From JAATFS01 sp037145635 (lineage in GTDB: Bacteria > Pseudomonadota > Gammaproteobacteria > Xanthomonadales > Xanthomonadaceae), in the NCBI GenBank assembly GCA_037145635.1, contig JBBCXB010000002.1, forward strand, positions 496,001-560,000: a stretch of 64,000 nucleotides of DNA, given 5' to 3'. Below, piece after piece: positions 1-7,279 of the stretch. Position 1 is the first letter of the stretch, and every line of letters starts with the position of its first letter. Under the pieces are notes generated by a model. It worked only from the letters and a program-made list of their open reading frames with translations, was not told the DNA's origin and made no database searches. The translations under genes and the position numbers were made by a program.

Positions 1-87
1 GCCCACGTGGGTCTCCAGGCGCTCTTCAGGCAGCGAGAAGGTCAGTCGGCGTTCCAGGTTGCCGGTGGATTCGATCGAAGCTTGCAT
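1..87 (-). CDS. tig: Trigger factor, N-terminal fragment (cut by window edge)
   Basis: Only the first 29 codons are present; the gene runs off the left edge. The translation begins MQASIESTGNLERRLTFSLP and continues EERLETHVG, which I recognise as the start of the ribosome-binding domain of trigger factor, the peptidyl-prolyl isomerase and chaperone that meets nascent chains at the exit tunnel. The ATG is at 87-85 and is preceded, in gene sense, by a GGAGTC-like ribosome site. Family assignment is from recall of xanthomonad trigger factor starts; length and downstream neighbours (usually clpP, clpX, lon) cannot be seen. Confidence 0.85.
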   Translation of the reverse strand, partial: MQASIESTGNLERRLTFSLPEERLETHVG

Positions 88-325
88 GTTGACTCCTGCC
101 ACCGACAGCCAGCGGGTCGGCACGATATTGAAGGATGCGGGTTGACCGGGAGGGCTTGGAAACCGCCCGAGCCCTGTAGTTTGGCCGATTACCGCGGTCG
201 CTGCCAGCGCCGCCCGGGGCGGGACGCGGCGCATGTCGGCACGGCGCGACCCGCGGGGCCGGTCGAGTGCGGCCACCCCGGCCCGCCTGCGCCGGCCGAG
301 GGCCGTCCCGGCGCGGCCGGGGCCA

Positions 326-410
<85 letters not shown>

Positions 411-1061
411 GAGGCCGGGGTTGCCCCGCCATTGTTGCAGGGCGGCCCGGAAAGAAAAAGCGCCGCTGCGACAAAGGCCCGGGAACGGCCCGGGCCTGGC
501 AGGATTGCCGCACGCGGTGGCGCCACGACCGCGGCCCGGCGATGCCGCCTGGTGCCCCGAGGCTCGGCTCCCAGGGCTGACGAGCGGCGCACCGGCACCG
601 CCACCCAGCACCCCGCGTCGTACCGCGGCCCGGAGCCGGGCGCGATCGGAGGCCGGGGACCGGCCCATCCTAGGCGGCGATCGGAAACACCAGCATCCAG
701 TCGCGAGCAGGCCACTCGTCGCGCAGGCCCGGGAGGGACGACGGGATTGGGCGAATGCCCGCGAGGCAGCCGGACAGCCACGAAGCAATACACCACGCCA
801 GCCAGGGCCCGGGCTGCGCTGCGCCGGGAATGTCACGACCGCCCCCTCGGCGCGCAATGCAGTGGCGGCACCGGACTCCGCGCAGGCAAGGCCCGCACCC
901 GGCATCAGCGCTCCCGCCGCAGGGCGAGCCAGGCCCTCGATCGCTGCGCGCCAGGCATGCGCTGCCGGTGCCGCTGCTGACGGCCAGCAGCGGCGCTACT
1001 GCCTGCCCCCCCCCACTTCCGGCACATGGCGCAATTGCAACAGCGCTTTTACATTTTGGCC
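411..1061. other. Gene-free stretch upstream of MarR gene
   Basis: About 650 bases between tRNA-Leu and the MarR gene. Several frames are open on both strands, but their translations are Arg/Pro/Ala-rich with no recognisable domain, as expected of chance open frames in GC-rich DNA. I see no RNA gene, repeat array or clear promoter. The last 40 bases become less GC-rich (around ACATTTTGGC) and could hold the MarR promoter or operator. Confidence 0.5.
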
Positions 1062-1550
1062 ATGAACCCGCCACCCCCTACCCTCGGCACCCTGGTCCGG
1101 CACTTGATCGAGCTGCTGGACGGCGACCTCGAAGCGGTCTACGCGGCCTCCGGGCTGGCCTGGCGGCCGCGCTACACGCCGGTGTTGCGCGTGCTCATGC
1201 GGCTGGGCCCCGTATCCATCAAGGTGCTGGCGCAGGAGATCGGCATCACCCACTCGGCAGCCAGCCAGACCGTGGCGCAGATGGCCGGGCAACGCCTGGT
1301 CGCCTTGAAGCCGGGGGCAGATGCGCGCGAGCGCATCGTGGCGCTCAGCGCCAGGACCCGCCGCATGGTGCCGGCCCTGCAGCAGCAATGGGCCGCGACC
1401 CATGCGGCAGCCGCGCAACTCGACGCCGAGCTGTCCGTCCCGCTTTCCGCGGTGCTTGCCGAAGCCATTGCCGCACTGAACCGGCGATCGTTCGCAGCCC
1501 GCATCGCCGCCGCGGCAAGTGCCGCATCCGTCGACACCCCCGCTCCATAG
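1062..1550 (+). CDS. MarR-family transcriptional regulator
   Basis: A 162-residue protein of the usual MarR size. The middle carries a winged helix-turn-helix: a start like LVRHLIELLDGDLE, then GPVSIKVLAQEIGITHSAASQT as the recognition helix region (about residues 50-72), followed by the wing where RLVALKPGADARERIVALSA gives the family's D-x-R-like basic turn. I chose ATG 1062; an in-frame ATG at 1026 would add 12 residues. MarR proteins bind DNA as dimers and often answer small molecules. The gene lies 25 bp upstream of the CPBP protease gene on the same strand, so the two are probably co-transcribed. Target and ligand are unknown. Confidence 0.8.
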   Translation: MNPPPPTLGTLVRHLIELLDGDLEAVYAASGLAWRPRYTPVLRVLMRLGPVSIKVLAQEIGITHSAASQTVAQMAGQRLVALKPGADARERIVALSARTRRMVPALQQQWAATHAAAAQLDAELSVPLSAVLAEAIAALNRRSFAARIAAAASAASVDTPAP

Positions 1551-1575
1551 CCGCAGCACCCACGAGGAATCGCAC

Positions 1576-2502
1576 ATGCCTGCAATGACGCACTCCGATG
1601 CACTGCCCGCACCTCCGGCATCCACGCGCCAGGCGCAACCGGTCGCACTTGGCGAACGCGGCCTGCTGCGGCCAGGCAAGCTGCGCGGATTGCGCGCCTG
1701 CGGGTGGGCCGTGCTGCTGTTCTTCCTGGTGGCCGTTCCGTCAGGTGCGCTCGCGCACTTTCTCGCCGGGGTCTGGCCGAAGGCCAACGAGTCGATGCAG
1801 TTCGTCGCCAGCCTGTCCGGCGCCCTGGGGGCGCTGGGGATCTATGCACTGGCCGTGCGGCTTGCCGAAAAACGCGAGGCCTCGGAAATCGCCTTGCGCC
1901 CCCTGCTGCCGCAACTCTGCGTCGGCCTGCTGGCCGGCGTGGCGATGTTCGCCAGCATCATGGGCATCATGGCGGTGTTCGGCCTCTACGACATCCAGGC
2001 GGCCGGCCCGGCCTCGGCATGGACGCCGCTGCGCAAGGCACTGCAGGCCGGCGTGGTGGAAGAACTGCTGATGCGCGCGGTGCTGCTGCGCCTGGTGTGG
2101 CGCGCGTTCGGCCCGTGGGTCGCGTTTGCGGTGTCGTGCGCCGTGTTTGGCTTCAGCCACCTGGGCAACCCGAATGCCACGGTCTTCGCCGCCGTCTGCA
2201 TTGCGCTGGAAGCCGGGGTGATGCTGGGCGCGTTCTATGCGCTCACGGGGCGCATCTGGGTCTCCATCGGCACCCACATTGCGTGGAACTTCACCCAGGG
2301 CTACCTGTTCGGCGCTGCCGTGTCTGGCACGGCGCTGGGGCCGGCCATCGCACGGAGTACGCCCGATGCCACGCTGCCGCAATGGCTCACCGGCGGCGCG
2401 TTCGGTCCGGAAGCGTCGCTTCCCGGCTTGCTGGTCTGCCTCGCTGTCGGGCTCACGGTGGTCTGGCTGGCATGGCGACGGGGCCAGTTCGCCAGGCGAT
2501 GA
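1576..2502 (+). CDS. CPBP-family intramembrane glutamic endopeptidase (CAAX protease-like)
   Basis: A 308-residue polytopic membrane protein. Three family motifs are visible in order: the EExxxR motif (E162, E163, R167 in VVEELLMRAV), the FxxxH motif FGFSH at 191-195 and the HxxxN motif HIAWN at 234-238. These are the catalytic and metal/water-coordinating elements of the CPBP (Abi/Rce1) family. Hydrophobic segments lie at about 43-63, 78-96, 112-137 and through the catalytic half. The start ATG 1576 follows a GAGGAA ribosome site. Bacterial members serve in bacteriocin self-immunity, maturation or regulated proteolysis; which applies here cannot be told. The neighbouring MarR gene suggests regulated expression. 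Confidence 0.85.
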   Translation: MPAMTHSDALPAPPASTRQAQPVALGERGLLRPGKLRGLRACGWAVLLFFLVAVPSGALAHFLAGVWPKANESMQFVASLSGALGALGIYALAVRLAEKREASEIALRPLLPQLCVGLLAGVAMFASIMGIMAVFGLYDIQAAGPASAWTPLRKALQAGVVEELLMRAVLLRLVWRAFGPWVAFAVSCAVFGFSHLGNPNATVFAAVCIALEAGVMLGAFYALTGRIWVSIGTHIAWNFTQGYLFGAAVSGTALGPAIARSTPDATLPQWLTGGAFGPEASLPGLLVCLAVGLTVVWLAWRRGQFARR

Positions 2503-2617
2503 GGCGCCGGTAGCGCTGGCGGGTGCTCGCGTTGCGTCAGGCTTCGCCGGCGGCAAGTGTCGCGCCCTACCATCGCGCGACTCAATGGCACCTGCGTGGC
2601 ACCACGAACCTCCCGGC

Positions 2618-2719
2618 AATTTTCCCGACACATAGAAAAGCAGCCACTCGGCTTGCGCTGAGTGGCTGCTTTAATTGGTGGGCCGTCAAGGATTCGAACC
2701 TTTGACCTATTGATTAAGA
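2618..2719 (-). repeat. Left attachment-type repeat: tRNA-Lys 3' fragment and terminator
   Basis: This copy matches 5657-5758 at all but 5 of 102 positions. On the minus strand it contains the last 44 nt of tRNA-Lys (2676-2719, from the end of the anticodon stem through T-arm, acceptor 3' strand and CCA) followed by a terminator hairpin (2641-2668). One mismatch lies in the tRNA part (TTTGAC against TTGGAC); the others lie in or beside the hairpin. The similarity stops abruptly at 2720, inside what would be the anticodon, so this is not a functional tRNA. Confidence 0.9.
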
Positions 2720-3009
2720 TTAAGCGCGCTTAAGTAGATAAATCGGCCACTTAACTCAACTATTTTCCCGGTCATCGCGGGTCAAAGCCTTTTGCCATAA
2801 GGTGGCCGCAGCTTTTCCCCGTCAAAAGAGGCCTATACCCCGCGGGGGCAGCGAAAACCATAAATCAAGACCGCAGGCGTGGCGGGGCGACAACTGCACG
2901 CGTCGAGGGCTGACAGATGTCTGGGCCGGTTCCGGTACTTGCTTGGCCCTACACCCCCACTGGGTAGCCGCTGCGGCTTGGAACGGCCCACCCAGCTGGC
3001 GGCCGTGCC
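2720..3009. other. Element interior without a recognisable gene
   Basis: Nearly 300 bases between the tRNA fragment and the HicA-like remnant. The first 50 bases after the repeat are AT-rich (TTAAGTAGATAAATCGG), unlike the host DNA. I find no intact reading frame with a ribosome site and no recognisable protein fragment in the six frames. Confidence 0.4.
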
Positions 3010-3115
3010 CTGCGGCAGGATGACCGTTTGGTCGCCCTTCCGCAGCTTGTGGTGACTGCCGCGCACCGACATGATCTCGAAGCCATCGGCGAGAAACTGA
3101 TTCAGCAGACTACAA
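3010..3115 (-). pseudogene. HicA-like toxin fragment
   Basis: On the minus strand the frame reads LLNQFLADGFEIMSVRGSHH followed by KLRKGDQTVILPQ. This matches the core of the HicA/YcfA mRNA-interferase fold: an N-terminal helix ending in a DG(W/F) turn, the GSHH motif with the catalytic histidine, and the K-G-x-x-TV strand. The usual start (M-x-S-x-E-L), the C-terminal P(x)GT(x)xxI-LKQAG helix and a partner HicB antitoxin are all missing, and the frame continues into unrelated sequence. It is therefore most likely a decayed toxin module carried by the integrative element. HicA proteins are normally 55-80 residues; only about 35 are recognisable. Confidence 0.55.
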
Positions 3116-3384
3116 CTGTCATTGTCATCGCACGTTTGAACTGGCCACAAGATGAGCGAAGCAATGATGATCGGCCTGATCGCTGCGGGATGATCAGTGT
3201 TGGGAACGCGCAAGCATGCGGACCTCCCCGCGAGTCCAGAGGACCGACCCGATTACTCCGCGACGGTTTCGAAATATCCACCGGCCGTATTGGTGGAGAA
3301 GGCGGGAGCCGACGAAGCCACCGAAGAGTTCGCAAGACAGGCCGTCCACGAACGCGGCCCTCTGTAGTTGCGAGGCGGAGCGAT

Positions 3385-3528
3385 CTAATACAGCTCCGCC
3401 AAGCGCTTCTACGCAACCTCGGCGTATTGGCAGTCATCTTCACGCTGGTCCAGTGATAGCGATCAAGCTCAGCCGCCAACAGCGTCGTGCCGCTATTGGC
3501 GAACGGGGCAAGAATCCGCCGTCAACTT
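3385..3528 (-). pseudogene. DNA methyltransferase C-terminal remnant (copy A)
   Basis: On the minus strand the frame LAPFANSGTTLLAAELDRYH then WTSVKMTAN matches the S-adenosylmethionine-binding motif I (DPFAGSGTT) of amino-methyltransferases. A frameshift follows, and the tail resumes in another frame as NYAEVA-stop-KRLAEL, ending at a TAG at 3387-3385. The D of DPF and one G of the motif are lost, and the gene has no 5' part beyond about 3528, where the AT-rich block begins. It is a dead fragment, related to but separate from copy B at 4785-5240, because both contain the same C-terminal portion. Confidence 0.6.
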
Positions 3529-3594
3529 GACAGCTGATGCTTTTTTTTAATATTTTCCTTGCGACACCAAATCGCATCTTCCAAGGAAATGGAT

Positions 3595-3987
3595 ATGAAA
3601 AAAATTAAGCTATTTTCAGCTTTTCCCCTCGTCTTGGGAACATTTTGCCTACCATCCGCACAGGCTGCAATTGGCGCGCTCAGCCGCGCAAACTGTGTAG
3701 GCTTTGTTAACGAGTCAGTTACCTACGACAGGCCTGCACTGACGCCTTTTTTCGGAAACGCCGGCGGAACGCATATAGCGCAGGGCGATTTGTATCCGCT
3801 ACATTATTTACAAGACGGCCAAGATGGGCGGTCAGATTGGAGGTTTTATGCGGGCGATACCGACGATAGTGCGGTTGTAACAGTGTATGGAGCACACGGC
3901 TGGTATTTTCTGGACGCCAATGGAGGAATTACTGGAAACGGCGCCACTTCCACCGAAGCATCGGACTGCAATTTGACGGAGTGGTAA
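3595..3987 (+). CDS. Small exported protein of unknown function
   Basis: A 130-residue protein with a clear Sec signal peptide: MKKIKLFSAFPLVLG, a hydrophobic core, and a likely cut after PSAQA (about residue 24). The mature part of about 106 residues is acidic, rich in Gly, Asp and aromatic residues, and has two cysteines (in RANC and SDC) that could form a disulfide. I do not recognise a family. The AAGGA site at 3583-3587 is well spaced for ATG 3595 and too close for ATG 3589. GC content is far below the window average and codon use is relaxed, a sign of horizontal origin. The stop lies 2 bp before the next gene, so the two form a pair. Confidence 0.7.
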   Translation: MKKIKLFSAFPLVLGTFCLPSAQAAIGALSRANCVGFVNESVTYDRPALTPFFGNAGGTHIAQGDLYPLHYLQDGQDGRSDWRFYAGDTDDSAVVTVYGAHGWYFLDANGGITGNGATSTEASDCNLTEW

Positions 3988-3989
3988 CC

Positions 3990-4757
3990 ATGAGAAATTA
4001 TATCCGCATTGGAATAACCGTGATCCTTGCAGCAGCTGGCACTACCGCGTGCGCGAATGACAGTTCGTCCGTTATGGAAAACCACCTCAAGGCCGAGTCG
4101 GAAATACTTTCGACAGAACGTGCGCTCATGTCATTGGAAGGAAAAAATCCAGCCCCGGGCTCACTCGAAGTTTTTTCGCTAAACGACTACCCCGCTCCAG
4201 CTGCGATTAAAGAGAAGATTGCCAGTGGAATTCGGGCACGCAGCGCCGGTGCCACCATCGTAGCTGCCGAGAAAATTCCTGATCAGAGTAGTATCCTTAA
4301 AGAGCTGAACTCGATGTCAGCCGCCGCAGGCAATGCGACACAGAAAAATTTTAATTTGAAAATCCCTCCAGGCCTCCAAGCCGATTTGAGTAGCACGCTA
4401 CTGACTGGAGGCAAGCTCTTGTCCACTCAGCCGGCGGGAGTGCTAAATAAGAGCGGGGCAAGTGGGGTCAGCCGGGTGTTTCAGCTCCAAGATGGAAGCA
4501 TCGTCGAGCTTAGCGAGGACGATTACGTTTTAGGCGGAACAAAATTAAAGCTTGTGAGAGAGACTTTTAATACCACAGTTAACGGCACTCCCGGTACGAT
4601 ATCTTCAATTAGATCAATTGAAGGGAAGGGTATGTCAACGTTGCATTGGGTCACTCCTTCGCGTTCATACAGGCTAGTCCGCGTCGCGCAGCGAAATTTT
4701 GATGCATCGCGCAGTGAAGCCATGTTGACCAAGATTGCCGCGAGCCTGCCGAGATAA
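3990..4757 (+). CDS. Exported protein of unknown function, second gene of low-GC pair
   Basis: A 255-residue protein starting MRNYIRIGITVILAAAG with a signal peptide ending near TTACAND. The cysteine at about 20 makes a lipoprotein possible, but T-T-A-C is not a standard lipobox, so a periplasmic or secreted form is equally likely. The mature part is mostly polar helix-forming sequence (about 25-130), then a more strand-like half containing VFQLQDGSIVELSEDDYVLG and a repeated pattern of short beta strands. No family is recognised. It starts 2 bp after the upstream gene's stop with GACGGAG as ribosome site, so the pair is surely co-transcribed. Low GC like its partner; a strong hairpin follows. 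Confidence 0.7.
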   Translation: MRNYIRIGITVILAAAGTTACANDSSSVMENHLKAESEILSTERALMSLEGKNPAPGSLEVFSLNDYPAPAAIKEKIASGIRARSAGATIVAAEKIPDQSSILKELNSMSAAAGNATQKNFNLKIPPGLQADLSSTLLTGGKLLSTQPAGVLNKSGASGVSRVFQLQDGSIVELSEDDYVLGGTKLKLVRETFNTTVNGTPGTISSIRSIEGKGMSTLHWVTPSRSYRLVRVAQRNFDASRSEAMLTKIAASLPR

Positions 4758-4782
4758 AGGCCACATCACGGCTTACAATAAA

Positions 4783-4812
4783 TATCAAGGCCGCCGACCG
4801 GCGGCCTTGATA
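4783..4812. terminator. Strong hairpin terminator after the low-GC gene pair
   Basis: A perfect 13-bp stem: TATCAAGGCCGCC at 4783-4795 and GGCGGCCTTGATA at 4800-4812 with loop GACC. On the plus strand CTCTTTAG follows, so it can end transcription from the two exported-protein genes. The stop codon of methyltransferase remnant B lies inside the stem (4787-4785). Confidence 0.7.
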
Positions 4813-5240
4813 CTCTTTAGGGAAGCAAGCCTCCGCCGTGCAAGTTCAGCATAATGGCTTGTTATCTCCCACCCGGTCCAGCGGTATCCTTCCGGCTCAG
4901 CTGCTATTAGGGTCGTTCCACTGCCGGCGAACGGATCGAGACTCCCCCGCAGATCCTTATTAACTGGCGCATCAGCGCGGTGGGCTTGCCGGTCAAGTGG
5001 CGCTTGTCGGCCTTGAGGACAGGAGTCCGCACCGCCCCGGGCAGCACCGGCGCTCGGCGATCGTGCGGCATGCCACCCTTGCTGCCCCGCACCACGTATT
5101 CGGCCTGGTTACTAAACCGTCCGAGCTGCAGCCTCACATCCGCGGCCTTGTCCCACATGGACACAACGCGCGAGTGGTGCCTGCCGCCTGCAGCACGTCG
5201 GCCAACGGAACTGCTGCCAGTCGGTGACAGCAGCACTTGC
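4785..5240 (-). pseudogene. DNA amino-methyltransferase remnant (copy B), frameshifted
   Basis: On the minus strand three frames must be joined. RLAAVPLADVLQAAG comes first, then RHHSRVVSMWDKAADVRLQL followed by GRFSNQAEYVVRGSKGGMP and TGKPTALMRQLIRICGG, and finally SLDPFAGSGTTLIAAEPEGY then RWTGWEITSHYAELARRRLA. The order is that of phage-type N4-cytosine/N6-adenine methyltransferases of the beta class: a KP-x-x-LMR-x-LIR helix (motif X) followed by motif I DPFAGSGTT. At least two frameshifts (near 5180 and near 4942) break it, so it is inactive. The catalytic D/NPPY motif would lie further 5' and is not found. It ends inside the hairpin at 4783-4812. Confidence 0.75.
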
Positions 5241-5477
5241 GTTCCTCTTTTAGGGAGGTCTTGTGACGCCCATGTTCATGAACAGAAGCTCCCTGCGCTC
5301 GCGGAGCGTGGGCCTTATCTCCAGGATCAAGCCCTTTAATGGCACTCTCAATCGCAGCCGTGCTGCACTTCGAGGAGGACCGCGGCCGCCTGCCGGCCAC
5401 GCCCGAGGTGTGTGCCGCCTCCCTCCCTGCCGTGATGAAGCTCGCCTACAACTTGTGCTTGCGCGGTATCGAGGTGA

Positions 5478-5655
5478 CCGACCGACGCCGAGCAGCGATT
5501 TGGCCTGCATGGCCTCAAGCACCGCTGCATCACGGACACCTCCGGCAACCGCGCTGGCAAGCAGTACGCCGCGGGTCACGCCGACCAACCGGTATGCCCA
5601 CGACCTACCGCTGGTCCCACCGCCGGCACGTCCGAGGCAGCGTGGCTGGCGGTGC
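5478..5655 (+). pseudogene. Tyrosine integrase C-terminal remnant
   Basis: The plus strand reads PTDAEQRFGLHGLKHRCITD then TSGNRAGKQYAAGHADQ, the H-x-L-(K/R)-x-x...GH box region of phage-type tyrosine recombinases. A frameshift follows and the tail resumes as RYAHDLPLVPPPAR, where integrases have the catalytic tyrosine (Y-D/A-H-E/D-x-P). The frame ends in a TAA at 5656-5658, exactly where the direct repeat starts, which is the usual place for the integrase of a tRNA-targeting island. An in-frame TGA at 5475 and the absence of any N-terminal part show it is dead. Confidence 0.75.
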
Positions 5656-5656
5656 T

Positions 5657-5758
5657 AATTTTCCCGACACATAGAAAAACAGCCACTTAGCTTGCGCTAA
5701 GTGGCTGCTTTAATTGGTGGGCCGTCAAGGATTCGAACCTTGGACCTATTGATTAAGA
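5657..5758 (-). repeat. Right attachment-type repeat at intact tRNA-Lys
   Basis: Partner of 2618-2719 (5 mismatches in 102). It covers the 3' 44 nt of the intact tRNA-Lys, the terminator hairpin and the tail AATTTTCCCGACACATAG, which overlaps the stop codon of the integrase remnant. Confidence 0.9.
5674..5707 (-). terminator. Intrinsic terminator of the tRNA operon
   Basis: Read on the minus strand, a 12-bp stem (5707-5696 with 5691-5680, loop GCAA) is followed at once by GTTTTT-type thymines (5679-5674). It sits 8 bp after the CCA of tRNA-Lys and ends the Pro-Arg-His-Lys transcript. The left element copy carries the same hairpin with paired base changes. Confidence 0.85.
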
Positions 5759-5790
5759 GTCAACTGCTCTACCAACTGAGCTAACGGCCC
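5715..5790 (-). tRNA. tRNA-Lys (anticodon CUU)
   Basis: Minus strand, 76 nt including encoded CCA. Acceptor GGGCCGT pairs with ACGGCCC, followed by A and CCA; D-arm GCTCAGTTGGTAGAGC; T-arm GGTTCGAATCC. The anticodon loop CTCTTAA gives CUU, decoding AAG. Its 3' end served as the integration site of the element on its left. Confidence 0.95.
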
Positions 5791-5868
5791 TGAAACTAGA
5801 CGCACATTGTATGTGCGATTTTGCTTCGTTGCAACACCCCGCGAAACATCGGGTCACGCATCAATCAG

Positions 5869-5946
5869 TGGGGTGGCTGAGGGGACTCGAACCCCCGACA
5901 TCTGGAATCACAATCCAGTACTCTAACCAGCTGAGCTACAGCCACC
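5869..5946 (-). tRNA. tRNA-His (anticodon GUG)
   Basis: Minus strand, 78 nt. It has the extra G at position -1 (5946) opposite the C discriminator that marks tRNA-His, acceptor GTGGCTG/CAGCCAC, encoded CCA, and anticodon loop TTGTGAT. Confidence 0.95.
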
Positions 5947-5977
5947 ACTGAAACCATCTTCCTACCCGGCCGCCAAA

Positions 5978-6054
5978 TGGCGCGCCCGACAGGACTCGAA
6001 CCTGTAACCGCCGGCTTAGAAGGCCGGTGCTCTATCCGGTTGAGCTACGGGCGC
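5978..6054 (-). tRNA. tRNA-Arg (anticodon UCU)
   Basis: Minus strand, 77 nt including CCA. Acceptor GCGCCCG/CGGGCGC with G discriminator; anticodon loop CTTCTAA gives UCU for the rare AGA/AGG codons. Confidence 0.95.
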
Positions 6055-6094
6055 CCGGACCGGATTGTCGCATTCCCGCACACGCTTGGGGCAG

Positions 6095-6171
6095 TGGTCG
6101 GGGTAGAGGGATTCGAACCCCCGACATCCTGCTCCCAAAGCAGGCGCGCTACCAGACTGCGCTATACCCCG
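6095..6171 (-). tRNA. tRNA-Pro (anticodon UGG)
   Basis: Minus strand, 77 nt including CCA. Acceptor CGGGGTA/TACCCCG with A discriminator; anticodon loop TTTGGGA gives UGG. First gene of the four-tRNA transcript. Confidence 0.95.
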
Positions 6172-6215
6172 GCGGAACGGACCCCTCTTCGCCACCAGGG
6201 CTGGAGAGGTCGGCT

Positions 6216-6244
6216 ATTGTGGGAAACCGTGCGCCCGATGTCAA
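6216..6244 (-). promoter_or_regulatory. Sigma-70-type promoter of the tRNA operon
   Basis: On the minus strand a perfect -35 TTGACA (6244-6239) is separated by exactly 17 bp from CACAAT (6221-6216), a 4/6 match to the -10. The GC-rich stretch after it and the position 45 bp before tRNA-Pro fit a stable-RNA promoter. Confidence 0.6.
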
Positions 6245-6330
6245 TCGCGGAAGCGACCGGACCGCGTCCGCTATGCTGTCGCCCTTGCGGCGGAAACGCC
6301 GACCTTCGTCCATTTCAGGGAGAACCCCCA

Positions 6331-7092
6331 ATGCGCAGCGGCAACCCCGCCCTTCAGGAATCCACGTTCCTCGACTCCGGTACCGGCAGCGTCGTCACCC
6401 GCGACGGCGCGGCGATGACCCTCAATGGCACCGTCAACAAGACCGGCGCGTTGCTGCTGCTGGCGCTGCTGACCGCCGCGTTCGCCTGGAACCAGGCGCT
6501 CGGCGCCGACGGCCTGCCGCTGCCCGCCGCGCGCCTGTACATGATCGTCGGCGCCGTCGGCGGGCTGGTGTTCGCCCTGGCCACGATCTTCAGGAAGACC
6601 TGGGCGCCGGTGACCGCGCCGCTGTACGCGCTGCTGGAAGGCTTCTTCCTCGGCTCGATCTCGGCGGTGTACGAGGCGCGCTTCAACGGCATCGTGTTCC
6701 AGGCAGTGCTGCTGACCTTCGGCACGCTGTTCGCGCTGCTGTTCGCCTACCGCAGCGGCATGATCCGCGCGACCGAGAACTTCAAGTTGGGCGTGGTCGC
6801 GGCCACCGGCGGCATCGCCCTGGTTTACCTGGCCACGATCGTGCTGGGTTTCTTCAACGTGTCGGTGCCGTACATCCACCAGTCCGGACTGATCGGCATC
6901 GGCTTCAGCCTGTTCGTGGTGGTGGTGGCGGCGCTCAACCTGGTGCTGGACTTCGACTTCATCGAGACCGGCGTGGACCAGGGCGCGCCCAAGTACATGG
7001 AGTGGTACGGCGCGTTCGGCCTGATGGTGACGCTGGTGTGGCTGTACGTGGAGTTCCTGCGCCTGCTGTCCAAGCTGCAGTCGCGGAACTGA
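6331..7092 (+). CDS. Bax inhibitor-1 / YccA family inner-membrane protein
   Basis: A 253-residue protein with seven hydrophobic segments (about 43-58, 69-86, 95-112, 118-138, 149-168, 180-201 and 225-243). The aspartates of the C-terminal DFDFIETGVDQGAPKYMEWY stretch are typical of the actinobacterial/xanthomonad branch of the Bax-inhibitor family. Members are pH-sensitive calcium leak channels or modulate the FtsH protease (E. coli YccA). The soluble N-terminus (1-40) is longer than in E. coli YccA. Start ATG 6331 follows AGGGAGA. It stands alone between the tRNA operon and a 7-mer array. Confidence 0.85.
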   Translation: MRSGNPALQESTFLDSGTGSVVTRDGAAMTLNGTVNKTGALLLLALLTAAFAWNQALGADGLPLPAARLYMIVGAVGGLVFALATIFRKTWAPVTAPLYALLEGFFLGSISAVYEARFNGIVFQAVLLTFGTLFALLFAYRSGMIRATENFKLGVVAATGGIALVYLATIVLGFFNVSVPYIHQSGLIGIGFSLFVVVVAALNLVLDFDFIETGVDQGAPKYMEWYGAFGLMVTLVWLYVEFLRLLSKLQSRN

Positions 7093-7098
7093 CTGGGC

Positions 7099-7177
<79 letters not shown>

Positions 7178-7227
7178 CGGCCCCGCGGCCCCGCGGGGCG
7201 GATGCTGACACTGCCGGCTTCACGCAA

Positions 7228-7257
7228 GAGAAAGGGCGCCCCGGGGCGCCCTTTCTC
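7228..7257. terminator. Perfect 30-bp palindrome, bidirectional terminator
   Basis: GAGAAAGGGCGCCCC at 7228-7242 is followed directly by its exact reverse complement at 7243-7257. Both arms end in a T-rich run (CTTTCTC), so it can terminate the Bax-inhibitor gene from the left and the isocitrate dehydrogenase gene from the right. Confidence 0.8.
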
Positions 7258-7279
7258 GTATCGCCACCCGCTGCGTCGC

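Larger units (their letters stand above)
2618..5758. mobile_element. Degraded integrative element inserted at tRNA-Lys
   Basis: The segment is bounded by two copies, exactly 3,039 bp apart, of a ~102-bp repeat made of the 3' part of tRNA-Lys, its terminator and an AATTTTCCCGACACATAG tail. The right copy belongs to the intact tRNA; the left copy is a tRNA fragment with no 5' half. Inside are remnants of a tyrosine integrase ending exactly at the right repeat, two DNA methyltransferase C-termini, a HicA-like toxin fragment, and two intact genes of clearly lower GC. Everything except those two genes is frameshifted or truncated. This is the classic footprint of an island that integrated into a tRNA 3' end and then decayed; it is no longer likely to move by itself. 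Confidence 0.85.

Noticed and set aside
2676..2719. A second tRNA-Lys gene
   Set aside because: Only the 3' 44 nt are present; anticodon, D-arm and 5' acceptor strand are missing.
3385..5240. One methyltransferase gene interrupted by insertion of the low-GC pair
   Set aside because: Both remnants contain the same C-terminal region, so they are two copies, not two halves.
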